A stretch of DNA of 64,000 nucleotides from Lachnoclostridium sp. An14 (GCF_002160755.1 NZ_NFLE01000011.1:1-64000), one strand, 5' to 3'. Counted from the first letter of the stretch, positions 18,142 to 27,104 are shown. Program-made: numbers and translations. The notes: generated by a model not told the origin, from the letters alone.

Positions 18142-20259
18142 GTGACCCAAGAAATTATACCTGCATACAGCACCTTCCAGAAGGACATAGATCTTACGCT
18201 GTATCACGCCTTTTCTGAATTGGTCGTACAGACAGCCCAGGACGGTGAGGCGAGAATCCTTTACCGTCAGCTGGAAGCGAGACAAATCTGGCAGGAAGAT
18301 CAGAATGTTTCCAGCTATTTTGAAGCTTACAGCCTGCGCTATCCCGGCGAAGTGCTGGAACGCTTCGAGGAAAAACTGGGGACAGACATACGCATCCTGC
18401 GCGCGCTGGCGCTGGCCCTGGGCTACACCCGCCGATGCCAGGCCGACACAATGTTTGTGGGCAATCAGCGGAACGATTTTATTCAAAAACTTCGCAGGAC
18501 CGCCGGGACGGATGTTTACCTGCAAGGTGCGCTCTATCTGCTGGAAACCGACGCTTTCCGGCGCCGCACGCGGCTGGATGAACTGGCCGCCAGGGAATAC
18601 GCCAGGACGGAGGAGGCTCTGTTTGTGCTCTCCCTGTTTAATGATCCGGAGACCGGCTATCAGGCCATGCGGCCGCAGCTGACGCGGCTGTTTGGACCAG
18701 AAAGGACGATTTCTATGGCACGGGATTTCGGCGTGCTGGAATGGTTCATCCGTTTCTACGCTGAAGAGGCAAAACGCTATCGGGGAAAAAACGATCTGGT
18801 ATTGCGGACGCTGATGAAGCTGCCCTACATGAACATGAAGCCGGACAGCCGGGAATTTTCGGTTTTGCATACTGCCGGGTACAGCATGGAAGAGATCACA
18901 ATGGCAAATTCCCTGGCGGTGTGGGCCGACCGGATACCGGACCGGCTCTCATCCAAAGGCATTGTGGCGGAAAAGATCGCGGTGGCCTGCGTCCGAATGC
19001 TGCTGAACGGCCCGGATGGACAGCCGGAAGAGATCTATGCGTACATCAGCTGGCTGTTCCAGGTTTACAAGAAATTTGAGGTCAGGTACGAGGGATATCA
19101 GGATCTCTGGGCAGCCATCCAGACGGGGCTTGCACCCACAGCCCCCCAGACTATCCTCTGGATGAATCAAACAATTAAAAGACAGTTCCCTTATCGCTTC
19201 GATGTCTTCGACCCGCGATACGACATTCTGGCAAACGAGCTGAGTAATGAGGAATATGCGGAACTGTTTACCATGCAGATGCTCCGTTCCCGTGCGGCGA
19301 TCCCGCTGCGGCGCTGGCTTACGCGGTATCAGGCCCTGACTGGTGTGGAGTATATTGAGTATTTTAACAAGCGCCATTGGCTTACGCTTCGCAGCTTTGT
19401 TTTGCTGGTGGAGCGAAAGGAGATCAATTTGTGGCAGTTTTTTGAGCAGCACAAGGGGGACGGGGCTCGTGCCCATCCTCTGGAGCTTTTAGAGGAATAT
19501 GCGCTGAAAATCTCCAGCTGGCGGTGCTTTCGGTTCGCGCAAAAGCTGTTCAGCCAGTACACTTTCTCCCAGCTACAGGAAATTTTCGGAGATAACTTTT
19601 ATTTCCACCAGAAGTTTGTCAAGAAGGAAAGCTATTATAACAAAAAAGTCCAATCATTCTCTATGGTCCGGCCATTCTTGACAGCGGAGCAGCACCGCCA
19701 GCTTTATGACTGGATCGATGCCTCGCTCTTTCAGACAGAGCCGGAATACTATGATTCGTTTGTCCTCTGTGCCCTGAAGGCCCCGGTGATCCAGCGCATC
19801 TATGACAAACCGCTGCTGGCGTCTGTGCTGCGGCAGCTTCTGACACACGATGCCTGCGGTGGCTACGAAGTAAATCAGTTAAAGGAGCGGTTCTATTCCA
19901 AGGAAGAAATGGAGGCCGACCGAAAAGCCACCGCCGAACAGGAAGAACAGGAAAAGGAACGCCAGTGGCAGCAGCAGGTCATGAAATGTCAGGAGAAACT
20001 GGCAAGTTGCTATAATGGCAGCGCGGAATCCCTGATCCAGTTCATGCACGGATATCATTTTGGTGAGATCAGGAAAGCTGCGCTGGGTATGGTCTATGAA
20101 AAATTGCTGGAATGGCCGGCAGGCTGCGCTCAGACCCTTGAGGCGGCGGAAATGTGGAAATTTTTTGAGCTGTGCGGAAGTCTTGTGATGTATGAGCCTC
20201 GGCCGCGCAGAGAGATATTGACAATGGTGCAAACCATCGTAGGAGGTGAAGCAGCATGA
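18142..20259 (+). CDS. large uncharacterised protein (705 aa), trio gene 1
   Basis: Starts at GTG 18142 with AAAGGAGGG ten bases upstream. I recognise no domain. The sequence is strongly helical and rich in aromatic and charged residues (LEVVQTAQDGEARILYRQLEA-like helices, LIQFMHGYHFGEIRKAALGM), compatible with an alpha-solenoid. A coiled coil lies near residues 585-625 (EEMEADRKATAEQEEQEKER). There is no Walker box, zinc site or membrane segment. Its stop overlaps the ATG of the next gene by four bases (ATGA), so gene 2 is coupled to it. It is probably a scaffold or partner of the 824-residue protein; function unknown. Confidence 0.8.
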   Translation: MTQEIIPAYSTFQKDIDLTLYHAFSELVVQTAQDGEARILYRQLEARQIWQEDQNVSSYFEAYSLRYPGEVLERFEEKLGTDIRILRALALALGYTRRCQADTMFVGNQRNDFIQKLRRTAGTDVYLQGALYLLETDAFRRRTRLDELAAREYARTEEALFVLSLFNDPETGYQAMRPQLTRLFGPERTISMARDFGVLEWFIRFYAEEAKRYRGKNDLVLRTLMKLPYMNMKPDSREFSVLHTAGYSMEEITMANSLAVWADRIPDRLSSKGIVAEKIAVACVRMLLNGPDGQPEEIYAYISWLFQVYKKFEVRYEGYQDLWAAIQTGLAPTAPQTILWMNQTIKRQFPYRFDVFDPRYDILANELSNEEYAELFTMQMLRSRAAIPLRRWLTRYQALTGVEYIEYFNKRHWLTLRSFVLLVERKEINLWQFFEQHKGDGARAHPLELLEEYALKISSWRCFRFAQKLFSQYTFSQLQEIFGDNFYFHQKFVKKESYYNKKVQSFSMVRPFLTAEQHRQLYDWIDASLFQTEPEYYDSFVLCALKAPVIQRIYDKPLLASVLRQLLTHDACGGYEVNQLKERFYSKEEMEADRKATAEQEEQEKERQWQQQVMKCQEKLASCYNGSAESLIQFMHGYHFGEIRKAALGMVYEKLLEWPAGCAQTLEAAEMWKFFELCGSLVMYEPRPRREILTMVQTIVGGEAA

Positions 20260-22730
20260 CAAACACATTGAAACATTTAGCCCTGCTCGCCCGCATGGAG
20301 AGCAGCGGCCTGAAATTGGGATTGACGGGAAAATTCCCGGAGGATGCCCTGGACCAGACCTGCGAGCGGGTGGAGTCTTTTCAATTACAGAACAGGCTCC
20401 GCACCGGCAATGACAATGCGCAAATTCAGAAGGAACTTGTACGGACGCCGGAATTTGCGGCGCTCTACCATGCGCTGTGCAATGATGGGGTGGATGACCG
20501 GTCGATCACAAGTATGCTCCAGTCGGCTATAACCTGCGATGAGCAGTTGACGCAGTATCCCAAAGAACAAGTGCTGGCGGCAGCGGGAACGGATATCCCT
20601 TTGTCCCTGCGATTTTATTACATGAAATTCTACCTGCCGTTTATCAAGTATGAGGAAGAAGGAGAGGCCATCATTGACAACATCAATGCCTTCCCGGCCA
20701 CAGAACGGGAGGAATTATCCGCATTGACGGACGCACAGAAGAACATGATGCGGCAGCCGTTTCTCGGCCCGTACCTGTTCAACTGGAACAACAATACGCG
20801 CGAGGCGCTGGAGCTGCTGGAACAGAACCAGCCTCTTCAGCGGGTCCTGACACTGCTCTACCGGCAGGGGGTGGCGCTTGATCTGAACGCGGCACGGCTC
20901 AAAGACCTTTGCTGGGTAGAGACGGCCGATGTGATGAAATTCCGCCGCCTGCTGGCCGCCTTTGAATATGATACCGAAGACCTCGATGCCTTTTTTGAGC
21001 GGTGGCTGGAAAATCATGCGGGGCAGTATGACCTTAACTGGTTTATCTCGCACACAGCGCCGCTGGACAAAGGACAGCGGCAGGAGATCCTGCGAAATGA
21101 CCTGAGCTATCTCAACGCCCTGTACTCCGGGAGGCTCCATCTGGATTTCAGCTCTATCCGGCGCCATCAATTCCCTATCCTCACTTATGCAGTGCGGCAT
21201 GGGAAGAAGCATTTTCTGGATCTGGTGAGTGAGCACAGCGAGCTGTTCCTTTCGCTGGGACGGTATGCGCTGCTGTTTGAGGATAAGTTCTGTGAACACT
21301 GCAACCTCAACAGCCTCACAGCCAGGAACCTGCAGGCGTGCGATACAGTAGAACGCGGCAGCAGCCATTTTGACCTGCTGGAAGACGGCAGGCAGTACAC
21401 CTTTGAAGAGATGTGGCTGCTGTGGCAGCAGGATGAAATCTATGTCCGGCTCTACGCCATGCTGACGCCCCTTTCCGTGGACAGACGGCTGCTCACTTTG
21501 CGCCAGCTATTGAAGCATGGGCTGGTCAGCCACCACATGGAAGACCAGGAACTGGAACAGCTTGCCCGGTGTCTGCTGGAAAAGCCGTTCAGTGAGTGGT
21601 ATCGAGGCGCTTTTGGACACATCCGCGGCCTGACCAGGAGGACGGCCATGTGGCTTCTGCGGAAATATGAGCAGCTGCGGGTATTTATCCCGGAGATGCA
21701 GTCCGAGGCGGACGCGATCTTTGCGCTCAACAACGGGGCGGTGATTGCCGGACAGAAAAACTGGACGCAGGTTCGTGCCGCTGTTTTGACGATGGATCGG
21801 GACTGGCTTGACCTGAAAGAAAGGTTTTCCATTACCGATGAATTTGTGGAGCAGCACAGGGAGCCGGTCACCAATTTCCTGCTGCGCGGCGGCAGTGCGA
21901 TGGTGCGTGCTCTGTACGGCTACCTGCAGGGTGACGATAAGGCTATCGAGGCCCTGAGAAGGATCGTACAGGCCGAACTGATGGGCCAATTCTATGCGTT
22001 GAAATATTTTGCCGATGACCTGCAGAGGGAGATTCGCTATCCCATCAGCGAGGTGCAGGAGGCAGCATGGAAACGCAATCTCACGCTGGATAGGGGGCCG
22101 TTCTCTGCGGAAGAAGCGGATGATTTCTACTTTACGATGCAGTTAGGCGAACTGCCCCACAGCACCTGCCTCTCCTGCTGGACGGGAAACCAGAGGGACT
22201 GCCTGCTGGCAGACTTCGATTCCAACAAGAAGATGATCTTGATTCGGAAAGGTGAAGACATTGTGGGCCGCGCCTGCATCCGGCTGACAAAAGGGGCGTT
22301 TCAACGACCTGCGGACTTTAATTTTTCTTTTGCTGATCTGGCTCAAGTGCAGTCGGCGGATAAAAAGCGCGCTGCTGACGAAATGCTGGTTCTGTTTTTG
22401 GAGCGCATCTATACTTCCAGATTGAACGATGAAGAAGTGAAAACCGCAATGAAGCTGGCCGTTTCCCTGGTGACGCAGAAAGCGGCGGCCATCGGCGCCA
22501 TCGCTGTGCTGGCGCGGCGCTATCTGGGCTGCTATGACCGCGATCAGTATGTTGGCAGCCAGTTCTATGTGTATATCTCAAAATCCAAAAACGGACAGCA
22601 GTATCTGGATTCAATGGGAGGCGCCGCGGTGACTTCCCACAAAGAGCAATATACGGGGGCTGTTTTCCTCGTAGAACACGCGGCGATGCGCACAGCAGCG
22701 CCGCAGAAGGAGGATGAATTTTATGAATGA
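20256..22730 (+). CDS. large uncharacterised protein (824 aa), trio gene 2
   Basis: ATG 20256 follows AGGAGGTG. Mostly helical for about 600 residues, then a distinct C-terminal domain with LPHSTCLSCWTGNQ, ADFDSNKKMILIRKGE and DIVGRACIRLTKG. This Cys-containing turn followed by two strands and a GR step loosely resembles the layout of the PcfJ C-terminal domain upstream (LHHCVGND, then FIMFLRR); the similarity is by eye and weak. No known motif, signal peptide or membrane segment. It is translationally coupled to genes on both sides. Confidence 0.8.
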   Translation: MTNTLKHLALLARMESSGLKLGLTGKFPEDALDQTCERVESFQLQNRLRTGNDNAQIQKELVRTPEFAALYHALCNDGVDDRSITSMLQSAITCDEQLTQYPKEQVLAAAGTDIPLSLRFYYMKFYLPFIKYEEEGEAIIDNINAFPATEREELSALTDAQKNMMRQPFLGPYLFNWNNNTREALELLEQNQPLQRVLTLLYRQGVALDLNAARLKDLCWVETADVMKFRRLLAAFEYDTEDLDAFFERWLENHAGQYDLNWFISHTAPLDKGQRQEILRNDLSYLNALYSGRLHLDFSSIRRHQFPILTYAVRHGKKHFLDLVSEHSELFLSLGRYALLFEDKFCEHCNLNSLTARNLQACDTVERGSSHFDLLEDGRQYTFEEMWLLWQQDEIYVRLYAMLTPLSVDRRLLTLRQLLKHGLVSHHMEDQELEQLARCLLEKPFSEWYRGAFGHIRGLTRRTAMWLLRKYEQLRVFIPEMQSEADAIFALNNGAVIAGQKNWTQVRAAVLTMDRDWLDLKERFSITDEFVEQHREPVTNFLLRGGSAMVRALYGYLQGDDKAIEALRRIVQAELMGQFYALKYFADDLQREIRYPISEVQEAAWKRNLTLDRGPFSAEEADDFYFTMQLGELPHSTCLSCWTGNQRDCLLADFDSNKKMILIRKGEDIVGRACIRLTKGAFQRPADFNFSFADLAQVQSADKKRAADEMLVLFLERIYTSRLNDEEVKTAMKLAVSLVTQKAAAIGAIAVLARRYLGCYDRDQYVGSQFYVYISKSKNGQQYLDSMGGAAVTSHKEQYTGAVFLVEHAAMRTAAPQKEDEFYE

Positions 22731-23355
22731 CCGTACTCTGGTAAAATTACGATGCAATAAGGAAATGTTGGATATTCGGACTGTATCCTGGACCCGAAAA
22801 TCCCCCTACAGTTTTTCCATTTTGAGAAGCGAACTCCAGCAGCTGGAGCAACGGCCACAAAACCGGCTGATTTCCGGTGACTGCGGTTCCTTTGCCGTCC
22901 TGCGGCTGACGCAGAGGCCAGGTGACATGAAGATGCTGGAGATCCGGTTCACCTGGCTTCAGGAGATCGGCGCCGGTAAAGTACACGGCTGGCAGGAGAA
23001 TATTCGGCTACCCTATGAGCCGTTCCATGTCTTTGTGGAAAATGGCGAGGATATGGATGGCGCAGAGTGGCACCACCTTTCCGTCCCGGAAATGCTCATG
23101 CCTCGTTATGAGTTCCACAGCCGGAAAAATCTCCATGAGGTTGCCCGGAGGCCCGTTCTCCGGCGCAAGCTGGGACGAGTCCTGGGGCGGCATTTTCAGT
23201 GGCGCGGCACAGAAAAGATCGTCATTTATGATGACGGGCTGCCGTACAGCTTCTTCTTTGAAGAATACACGCCTTATGGCAGAGGGATCTGCGGCGGCAT
23301 CATCCTGCATGGCGCCGAGGACTTGGCAAAGGCCCAGTACAGCGTACATACCTAA
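22723..23355 (+). CDS. uncharacterised protein (210 aa), trio gene 3
   Basis: ATG 22723 is chosen because AAGGAGG ends nine bases upstream; ATG 22714 abuts that site. It overlaps the stop of the 824-residue gene by eight bases. The sequence reads as a soluble alpha/beta protein (LRCNKEMLDIRTVSWTRKSP, KIVIYDDGLPYSFFFEEY). No family recognised. It is the last gene of element A's visible operon and is followed by a strong terminator. Confidence 0.75.
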   Translation: MNDRTLVKLRCNKEMLDIRTVSWTRKSPYSFSILRSELQQLEQRPQNRLISGDCGSFAVLRLTQRPGDMKMLEIRFTWLQEIGAGKVHGWQENIRLPYEPFHVFVENGEDMDGAEWHHLSVPEMLMPRYEFHSRKNLHEVARRPVLRRKLGRVLGRHFQWRGTEKIVIYDDGLPYSFFFEEYTPYGRGICGGIILHGAEDLAKAQYSVHT

Positions 23356-23388
23356 ACAGTACGCTGATTTCGTGTAACAAGCGCAGCG

Positions 23389-23427
23389 CCGCCGGGCAGA
23401 GGGATTTTCCTTCTGCCCGGCGGTTTT
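23389..23427 (+). terminator. terminator closing the element A operon
   Basis: A perfect 12-bp GC-rich stem (23389-23400 with 23412-23423) followed by TTTTCTT, 33 bases after the last gene. Confidence 0.9.
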
Positions 23428-23477
23428 CTTATGGATGGGATTCGACTTCCTGCTCTTATGCTATATCGGCCAGATAT

Positions 23478-23501
23478 TTTGCTTGTTGGGGCATATCCCA
23501 C
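23478..23501 (+). other. oriT-like core, degenerate copy (site C)
   Basis: TTGCTTGTTGGG followed after a short gap by ATCCCA matches the core of the two oriT-like sites of element C (TGCTTGTTGGGATA, then TCCCAAACCC). No relaxase gene is adjacent. It may be a remnant or a nick region belonging to element A or B. Confidence 0.35.
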
Positions 23502-23587
23502 CTATTTCTCTTCGTGTTCACAATTTCCATGTTTCAAAAAGTTGCTTTCGCTGATACAATTAAAGAAAAGTATAGTAGTGATAGGGA

Positions 23588-23600
23588 CACCCTAAGGGTG
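23588..23600. repeat. 13-base palindrome near the end of element B
   Basis: CACCCTAAGGGTG is a perfect palindrome around a single A, 20 bases beyond the stop codon of B's recombinase. In element C the attachment end lies immediately after the recombinase stop, so this is where B's left attachment end is expected. Confidence 0.35.
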
Positions 23601-23608
23601 GAATGTAA

Positions 23609-23635
23609 GTCGGCGGTATTTCACGCCGACTTTTT
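23609..23635 (+). terminator. terminator overlapping the recombinase 3' end
   Basis: A 7-bp stem (23609-23615 with 23624-23630) and T5. It reads on the plus strand against the minus-strand recombinase fragment and would shield it from incoming transcription. Confidence 0.6.
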
Positions 23636-25123
23636 ACTTCTTCGGCTCTCACGTTTCGGCAATTCAACGGGCTTAGATGCTTCTTCGTGAGTCGCTTCTT
23701 CCGGCAGTTCCACGCTGCCTATGAAATTGTAGACGATTTCAATTTCCTGATGTTTTTTACCCTCGGCATCAATTTCTACTTCGTGAACAAGAATTTTTTC
23801 GATGAAGGTATTGAGCAGAGTTGGTGTCAGTTCCTCAAAAGAGGTGTGTTTCTTAACCAGCTTCATAAAGCGGTCAATGTTGATGGTCTTATCTGTCTTT
23901 TGGGTGATCTGTTCAGAAAGCTCCTTGATAGTCCCTTCCAGACCTTTTTGCTCTGCTTCGTAACCGGCTGACAACTTTGCAAAGCGTTCATCCGTCAACT
24001 GTCCTTTTATCTTATCTTCATAAAGGTGTTGGATAATGTTGTCCAGTTCGTCATATCGGTTCTGGCTGCTTTCCAGTTCCCGCTGCATTTCTGCCAATGC
24101 CCGCTTCTGCTCTCGCATAGAGCAGGATACCAACATCGTAACAAATTCTCGCTCATTCTCGGCAGCAAAATGTGTTACCCTGCGAAGATCATCGGTTACC
24201 AGCTTCTTCAGGTTTTTCACGCTGATGTGATGAGTAGTGCAGGGATTTACCCGTTTGCTATAGCCAGCACAAGTGTAATATTCATAGCTCTCCTTAATGC
24301 CAGACCCGCGATGATGGTACATTTTCGAGCCGCAGTCTGCACAGAACAGCAGACCAGAGAACAGTCCAACAGAGCCAATTTTGGTGTGTCGGCATTTACC
24401 CTTACGAATAGCCTGAACACGGTCGAATGTGTCCTGATCAATCAGGGCAGGATGTGTGTTCTTGAAAACCATCCGTTTGTCATCGCCATTGATAATGACC
24501 TTCTTGCTCTTGTACGACTTCTTAGTAGTCTTAAAATTGACCGTATGCCCCAGATACTCGACTCTTTCCAGAATGTTGCTGACGGTCTGATAAACCCATT
24601 TACAAGGAGCCTGCGGGCAGTAGCCTTGCTTATTCCCATATCGCCGGTAGTTAATTGTACCGGGGGTAGGAATATTTCTGGCAGTGAGAATATTCGCAAT
24701 CTTTGTCGGGCCTAAACCTGACAGACATAACGCAAAAATCTCTTTTACAACAGGGCCGGTTTCTTCGTCAATCACCCAATTTCCTTCATCCCCCATAATA
24801 TAACCATAAGGCGGGAGATGGGAAAGGCGTTTCCCGGACATTCCTTTGGCTTTTACCACCGCACGGATCTTCTTGCTGGTGTCACGGGCATACCATTCAT
24901 TGAAAAGGTTTCGCAGAGGGGTGAAATCATTATCGCCCTTCTCGCTGTCTACCCCGTCGTTGATAGCAACGAAGTGTATATCCTTCTCAGGGAACAGCAC
25001 TTCCGTGTACATTCCAACCTGAAGGTAATCGCGGCCGAAGCGGGACATATCTTTTACGACAACCATGTTGACATATCCGGCTTCAATATCGGCTAACATT
25101 TCCTGGAACCCAGGTCGGTTAAA
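23621..25123 (-). pseudogene. C-terminal part of element B large serine recombinase, split by element C
   Basis: This 501-codon stretch (stop included) begins with Phe-Asn-Arg-Pro-Gly-Phe-Gln and contains the rest of the resolvase domain (VVVKDMSRFGRDYLQVG, INDGVD, RDTSKKIRA), the recombinase domain, a zinc ribbon (LLFCADCGSKM, then YYTCAGY) and a coiled coil. The N-terminal segment with the catalytic Ser is missing here; it lies on the same strand at 51296-51541. An open frame continues upstream to 25225, but those 34 residues come from the end of element C and are not native. As it stands it cannot recombine DNA. Joined to the N-terminal piece it gives one intact frame. Confidence 0.9.
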
Positions 25124-25126
25124 TAA

Positions 25127-25144
25127 TGAGGTGTGATAGCGATA
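25127..25144 (+). repeat. left terminal inverted repeat of element C
   Basis: TGAGGTGTGATAGCGATA. It matches the reverse complement of the right end at 16 of 18 positions. It is the probable TnpX binding arm at the left attachment site. Confidence 0.85.
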
Positions 25145-25226
25145 GCGGCAAAAAGCTAATAAAATCAATGGTTTTGCGGACAGCGGATAGACAGGGAATG
25201 TGTTAAAAACTGAATACGCACACAAG

Positions 25227-25273
25227 CGGCGTTACCTTAACCCCTTTTGGGGAGAAAGTAACGCCGTTTTTTT
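25227..25273 (+). terminator. terminator at the left end of element C
   Basis: A 9-bp stem (25227-25235 with 25258-25266) with an inner CCCC/GGGG pair and T7. It lies 83 bases inside the left end, before the first gene, and may block host read-through in the integrated state or act as an attenuator. Confidence 0.85.
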
Positions 25274-25302
25274 ATGCCCGCAGGAAAGGAGGTACAGCCG
25301 GA

Positions 25303-25521
25303 ATGTATTTCATAAAAGGCAAGCAGCGGGCATTTGAACTGCTCATGCAGCAGAAGCCGGGATTTGACCGCTATCAATCCGGTTGTGCCGGAGATGATGA
25401 AGATTGCGGCACTTGCCGTTTCTACCGCCCCGGGTGGAAATATGAGTTTTGCGTTTTCAAAGAGTGTCCCTATTGCCCCGGCAAAAGGACGCGGAAAACG
25501 CCCGCCAGCATGGACAAATAG
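25303..25521 (+). CDS. small cysteine-rich protein (72 aa)
   Basis: ATG 25303 is behind AAAGGAGGT. It has seven Cys in its second half (SGCAGDDEDCGTCRFYRP, CVFKECPYCPG), an arrangement suited to a zinc ribbon. Small proteins of this kind commonly open Tn1549-like elements upstream of the replication initiator. Function unknown. Confidence 0.7.
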   Translation: MYFIKGKQRAFELLMQQKPGFDRYQSGCAGDDEDCGTCRFYRPGWKYEFCVFKECPYCPGKRTRKTPASMDK

Positions 25522-25599
25522 ACGGGCAAAAGCCCTTGTGTCATGCGGCTTTGCAGACGCGAAAACGGCAAAGGGCATATTGCAATACCAAAACAGCCG

Positions 25600-25625
25600 A
25601 AAACGGCTTTCTAATTGTCCACGCA
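25600..25625 (+). repeat. 26-bp repeat, left copy of a perfect inverted pair
   Basis: A 26-base sequence beginning AAAACGGCTTTCTAATTG and ending CCACGCA recurs exactly in inverted orientation at 43870-43895. It lies 25 bases upstream of the replication initiator start. Confidence 0.85.
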
Positions 25626-25649
25626 GACCAAGAGAGGAAGTGAGGAAAA

Positions 25650-26594
25650 ATGGCAGTTTTCAGAGTGGAGCGAAATACGGGATATACCGTTATGAGCAAC
25701 CACCACTTGCGAAACAAGGAATTGTCCTTAAAAGCAAAAGGCTTGCTTTCGCAAATGCTGTCCTTGCCGGAGGATTGGGATTATACCCTTGCGGGCTTAT
25801 CCCATATCAACCGGGAGAAGATCGACGCAATCCGCGAAGCGGTAAAGGAACTCGAAAAAGCCGGATATATCGTGCGCAGCCGGGAACGCGACGAAAAGGG
25901 ACGCTTGCGGGGCGCGGATTACGTCATATACGAGCAGCCGCAGCCGCGAGAGCCGGAAGCAGCTACCAGCGTCGGACAGCCGCCTATATTGGATTTACCT
26001 GCGTTGGAAAATCCAACATTGGAAAATCCAACGTTGGAAAAACCTACGCAGGAAAAACCTACGTTGGAAAATCCAACGCAATTAAATAAAGATATATCAA
26101 GTAAAGAAAAATCAATTACTGATTTATCAAGTACCCATTCCTTTCCATTCCATTCCCTAAATCCCTTGCCCTTTGAGCAGGGCGAAGCGGCTTCGCCGCC
26201 GGAAAGGAAAAGAACGGAAGCGAAAAGCAATAGCGCAGTAGAGATTTACAGGGAGATTATCAAGGACAATATCGAGTATGACATTCTCATTCAAGACCCC
26301 AAAATGGACAAAGACCGCCTAAATGAGATTGTTGACCTCATGCTGGAAACCGTCTGCACAGCGCGAAAGACAATCCGTATTGCCGGGGACGACTACCCCG
26401 CCGAACTGGTGAAATCCAAATTTTTGAAGCTGAACAGCAGCCATATTGAGTTTGTTTTGGATTGCATGAGGGAGAACACAACCAAAGTGCGCAACATCAA
26501 GCAGTATCTAAAAGCGGTGCTGTTCAACGCGCCGAGTACCATTGACAGCTACTATACCGCCCTTGTCAATCACGACTTATACGGCGGCGAATGA
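25650..26594 (+). CDS. replication initiator-like protein with N-terminal helix-turn-helix
   Basis: 314 residues. The N-terminal ~95 residues form a winged-helix domain typical of phage and ICE replication initiators (LSLKAKGLLSQMLSLPEDWD, NREKIDAIREAVKELEKAGY). A linker holds five TLENP-type repeats (about residues 118-142). The C-terminal domain (DNIEYDILIQDPKMDKDRLN, LVKSKFLKLNSSHIEFVLDC) matches the DUF6017-type end of such proteins. The repeated linker is encoded by 15-bp DNA repeats followed by AT-rich DNA, the arrangement of origins located inside initiator genes. ATG 25650. Confidence 0.85.
   Translation: MAVFRVERNTGYTVMSNHHLRNKELSLKAKGLLSQMLSLPEDWDYTLAGLSHINREKIDAIREAVKELEKAGYIVRSRERDEKGRLRGADYVIYEQPQPREPEAATSVGQPPILDLPALENPTLENPTLEKPTQEKPTLENPTQLNKDISSKEKSITDLSSTHSFPFHSLNPLPFEQGEAASPPERKRTEAKSNSAVEIYREIIKDNIEYDILIQDPKMDKDRLNEIVDLMLETVCTARKTIRIAGDDYPAELVKSKFLKLNSSHIEFVLDCMRENTTKVRNIKQYLKAVLFNAPSTIDSYYTALVNHDLYGGE
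26002..26076 (+). repeat. five 15-bp in-gene repeats, candidate iterons / replication origin
   Basis: Five consecutive 15-base units of consensus CGTTGGAAAATCCAA; units 1 and 5 are identical, unit 2 differs at one base, units 3 and 4 at two to four. Each contains a TTGGA-to-TCCAA dyad. They encode the TLENP linker of the initiator. Bases 26078-26140 directly after are very AT-rich, like an unwinding element. Confidence 0.7.
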
Positions 26595-26630
26595 GCATAG
26601 CCGCATTTTACCGGGAAAGGAGTTGATACC

Positions 26631-27104
26631 TTGCAGGAGGAAGTAACCCAAAAAACGATTGCCCTATACGTCAAAGTGGGAAAAGGCGCGGCGCGGCTTA
26701 CCGAACAGGCGTTGCAGAAAGCAATCCAAAAGTTTTTGGAGCAGAAAAGCAAGCCCGCGCATGGGAAACAGACCATGCGGCAGCTTATGAAGCAGAACGC
26801 GGGTGTTTCCAACATCGAGATCACCGACAGCAATATTAAAGCCTTTGAGAGTACGGCGAAGAAATACAACATAGATTTTTCGCTGAAAAAGGTTAAGGGC
26901 GAGCAGACCCGCTACCTTGTGTTTTTCAAAGGCCGGGACGCAGACGTTATGACCGCAGCGTTTCAAGAGTTTTCCGCAAAGAAGCTGAACAGGGAGAAAA
27001 AGCCCTCTATCCGCAAAGCCCTTGCCGCTGCAAAGGACAAGGCAAAGCAGCTTAACGCCGCCCGCGACAAGGTAAAGAAAATGGACAGGGGGCGCGAGAT
27101 ATGA
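26631..27104 (+). CDS. PcfB-family (DUF3801) protein
   Basis: 157 residues, with the family pattern EVTQKTIALYVKVGKGAARL, QTMRQLMKQNAGVSNIEI and YNIDFSLKKVKGEQTRYLVF. PcfB proteins are accessory factors encoded beside the coupling protein in Gram-positive conjugation systems and help bring relaxosome DNA to it. The start is TTG 26631, eight bases after AAAGGAG. The end overlaps the coupling protein gene by four bases. Confidence 0.88.
   Translation: MQEEVTQKTIALYVKVGKGAARLTEQALQKAIQKFLEQKSKPAHGKQTMRQLMKQNAGVSNIEITDSNIKAFESTAKKYNIDFSLKKVKGEQTRYLVFFKGRDADVMTAAFQEFSAKKLNREKKPSIRKALAAAKDKAKQLNAARDKVKKMDRGREI

Noticed and set aside
23428-23477. Possible gene between the element A terminator and element B
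   Set aside because: No frame with a ribosome binding site; the stretch to 23620 holds only the oriT-like core, the palindrome and a terminator.
25124-25225. Upstream extension of the recombinase fragment giving a 534-residue protein
   Set aside because: The first 34 residues are encoded by the end of element C and lack the resolvase catalytic segment. The true N-terminus is at 51296-51541, so I treat the fragment as a split gene.
26002-26076. CRISPR-like repeat array
   Set aside because: The units are contiguous 15-bp repeats without spacers and code for a protein linker; they fit iterons, not CRISPR.
25334-26089. A 251-codon plus-strand frame across the start of element C
   Set aside because: It overlaps the Cys-rich gene and the replication initiator in another frame, is low-complexity (repeated VGKSN from the 15-bp array), and has no ribosome binding site.
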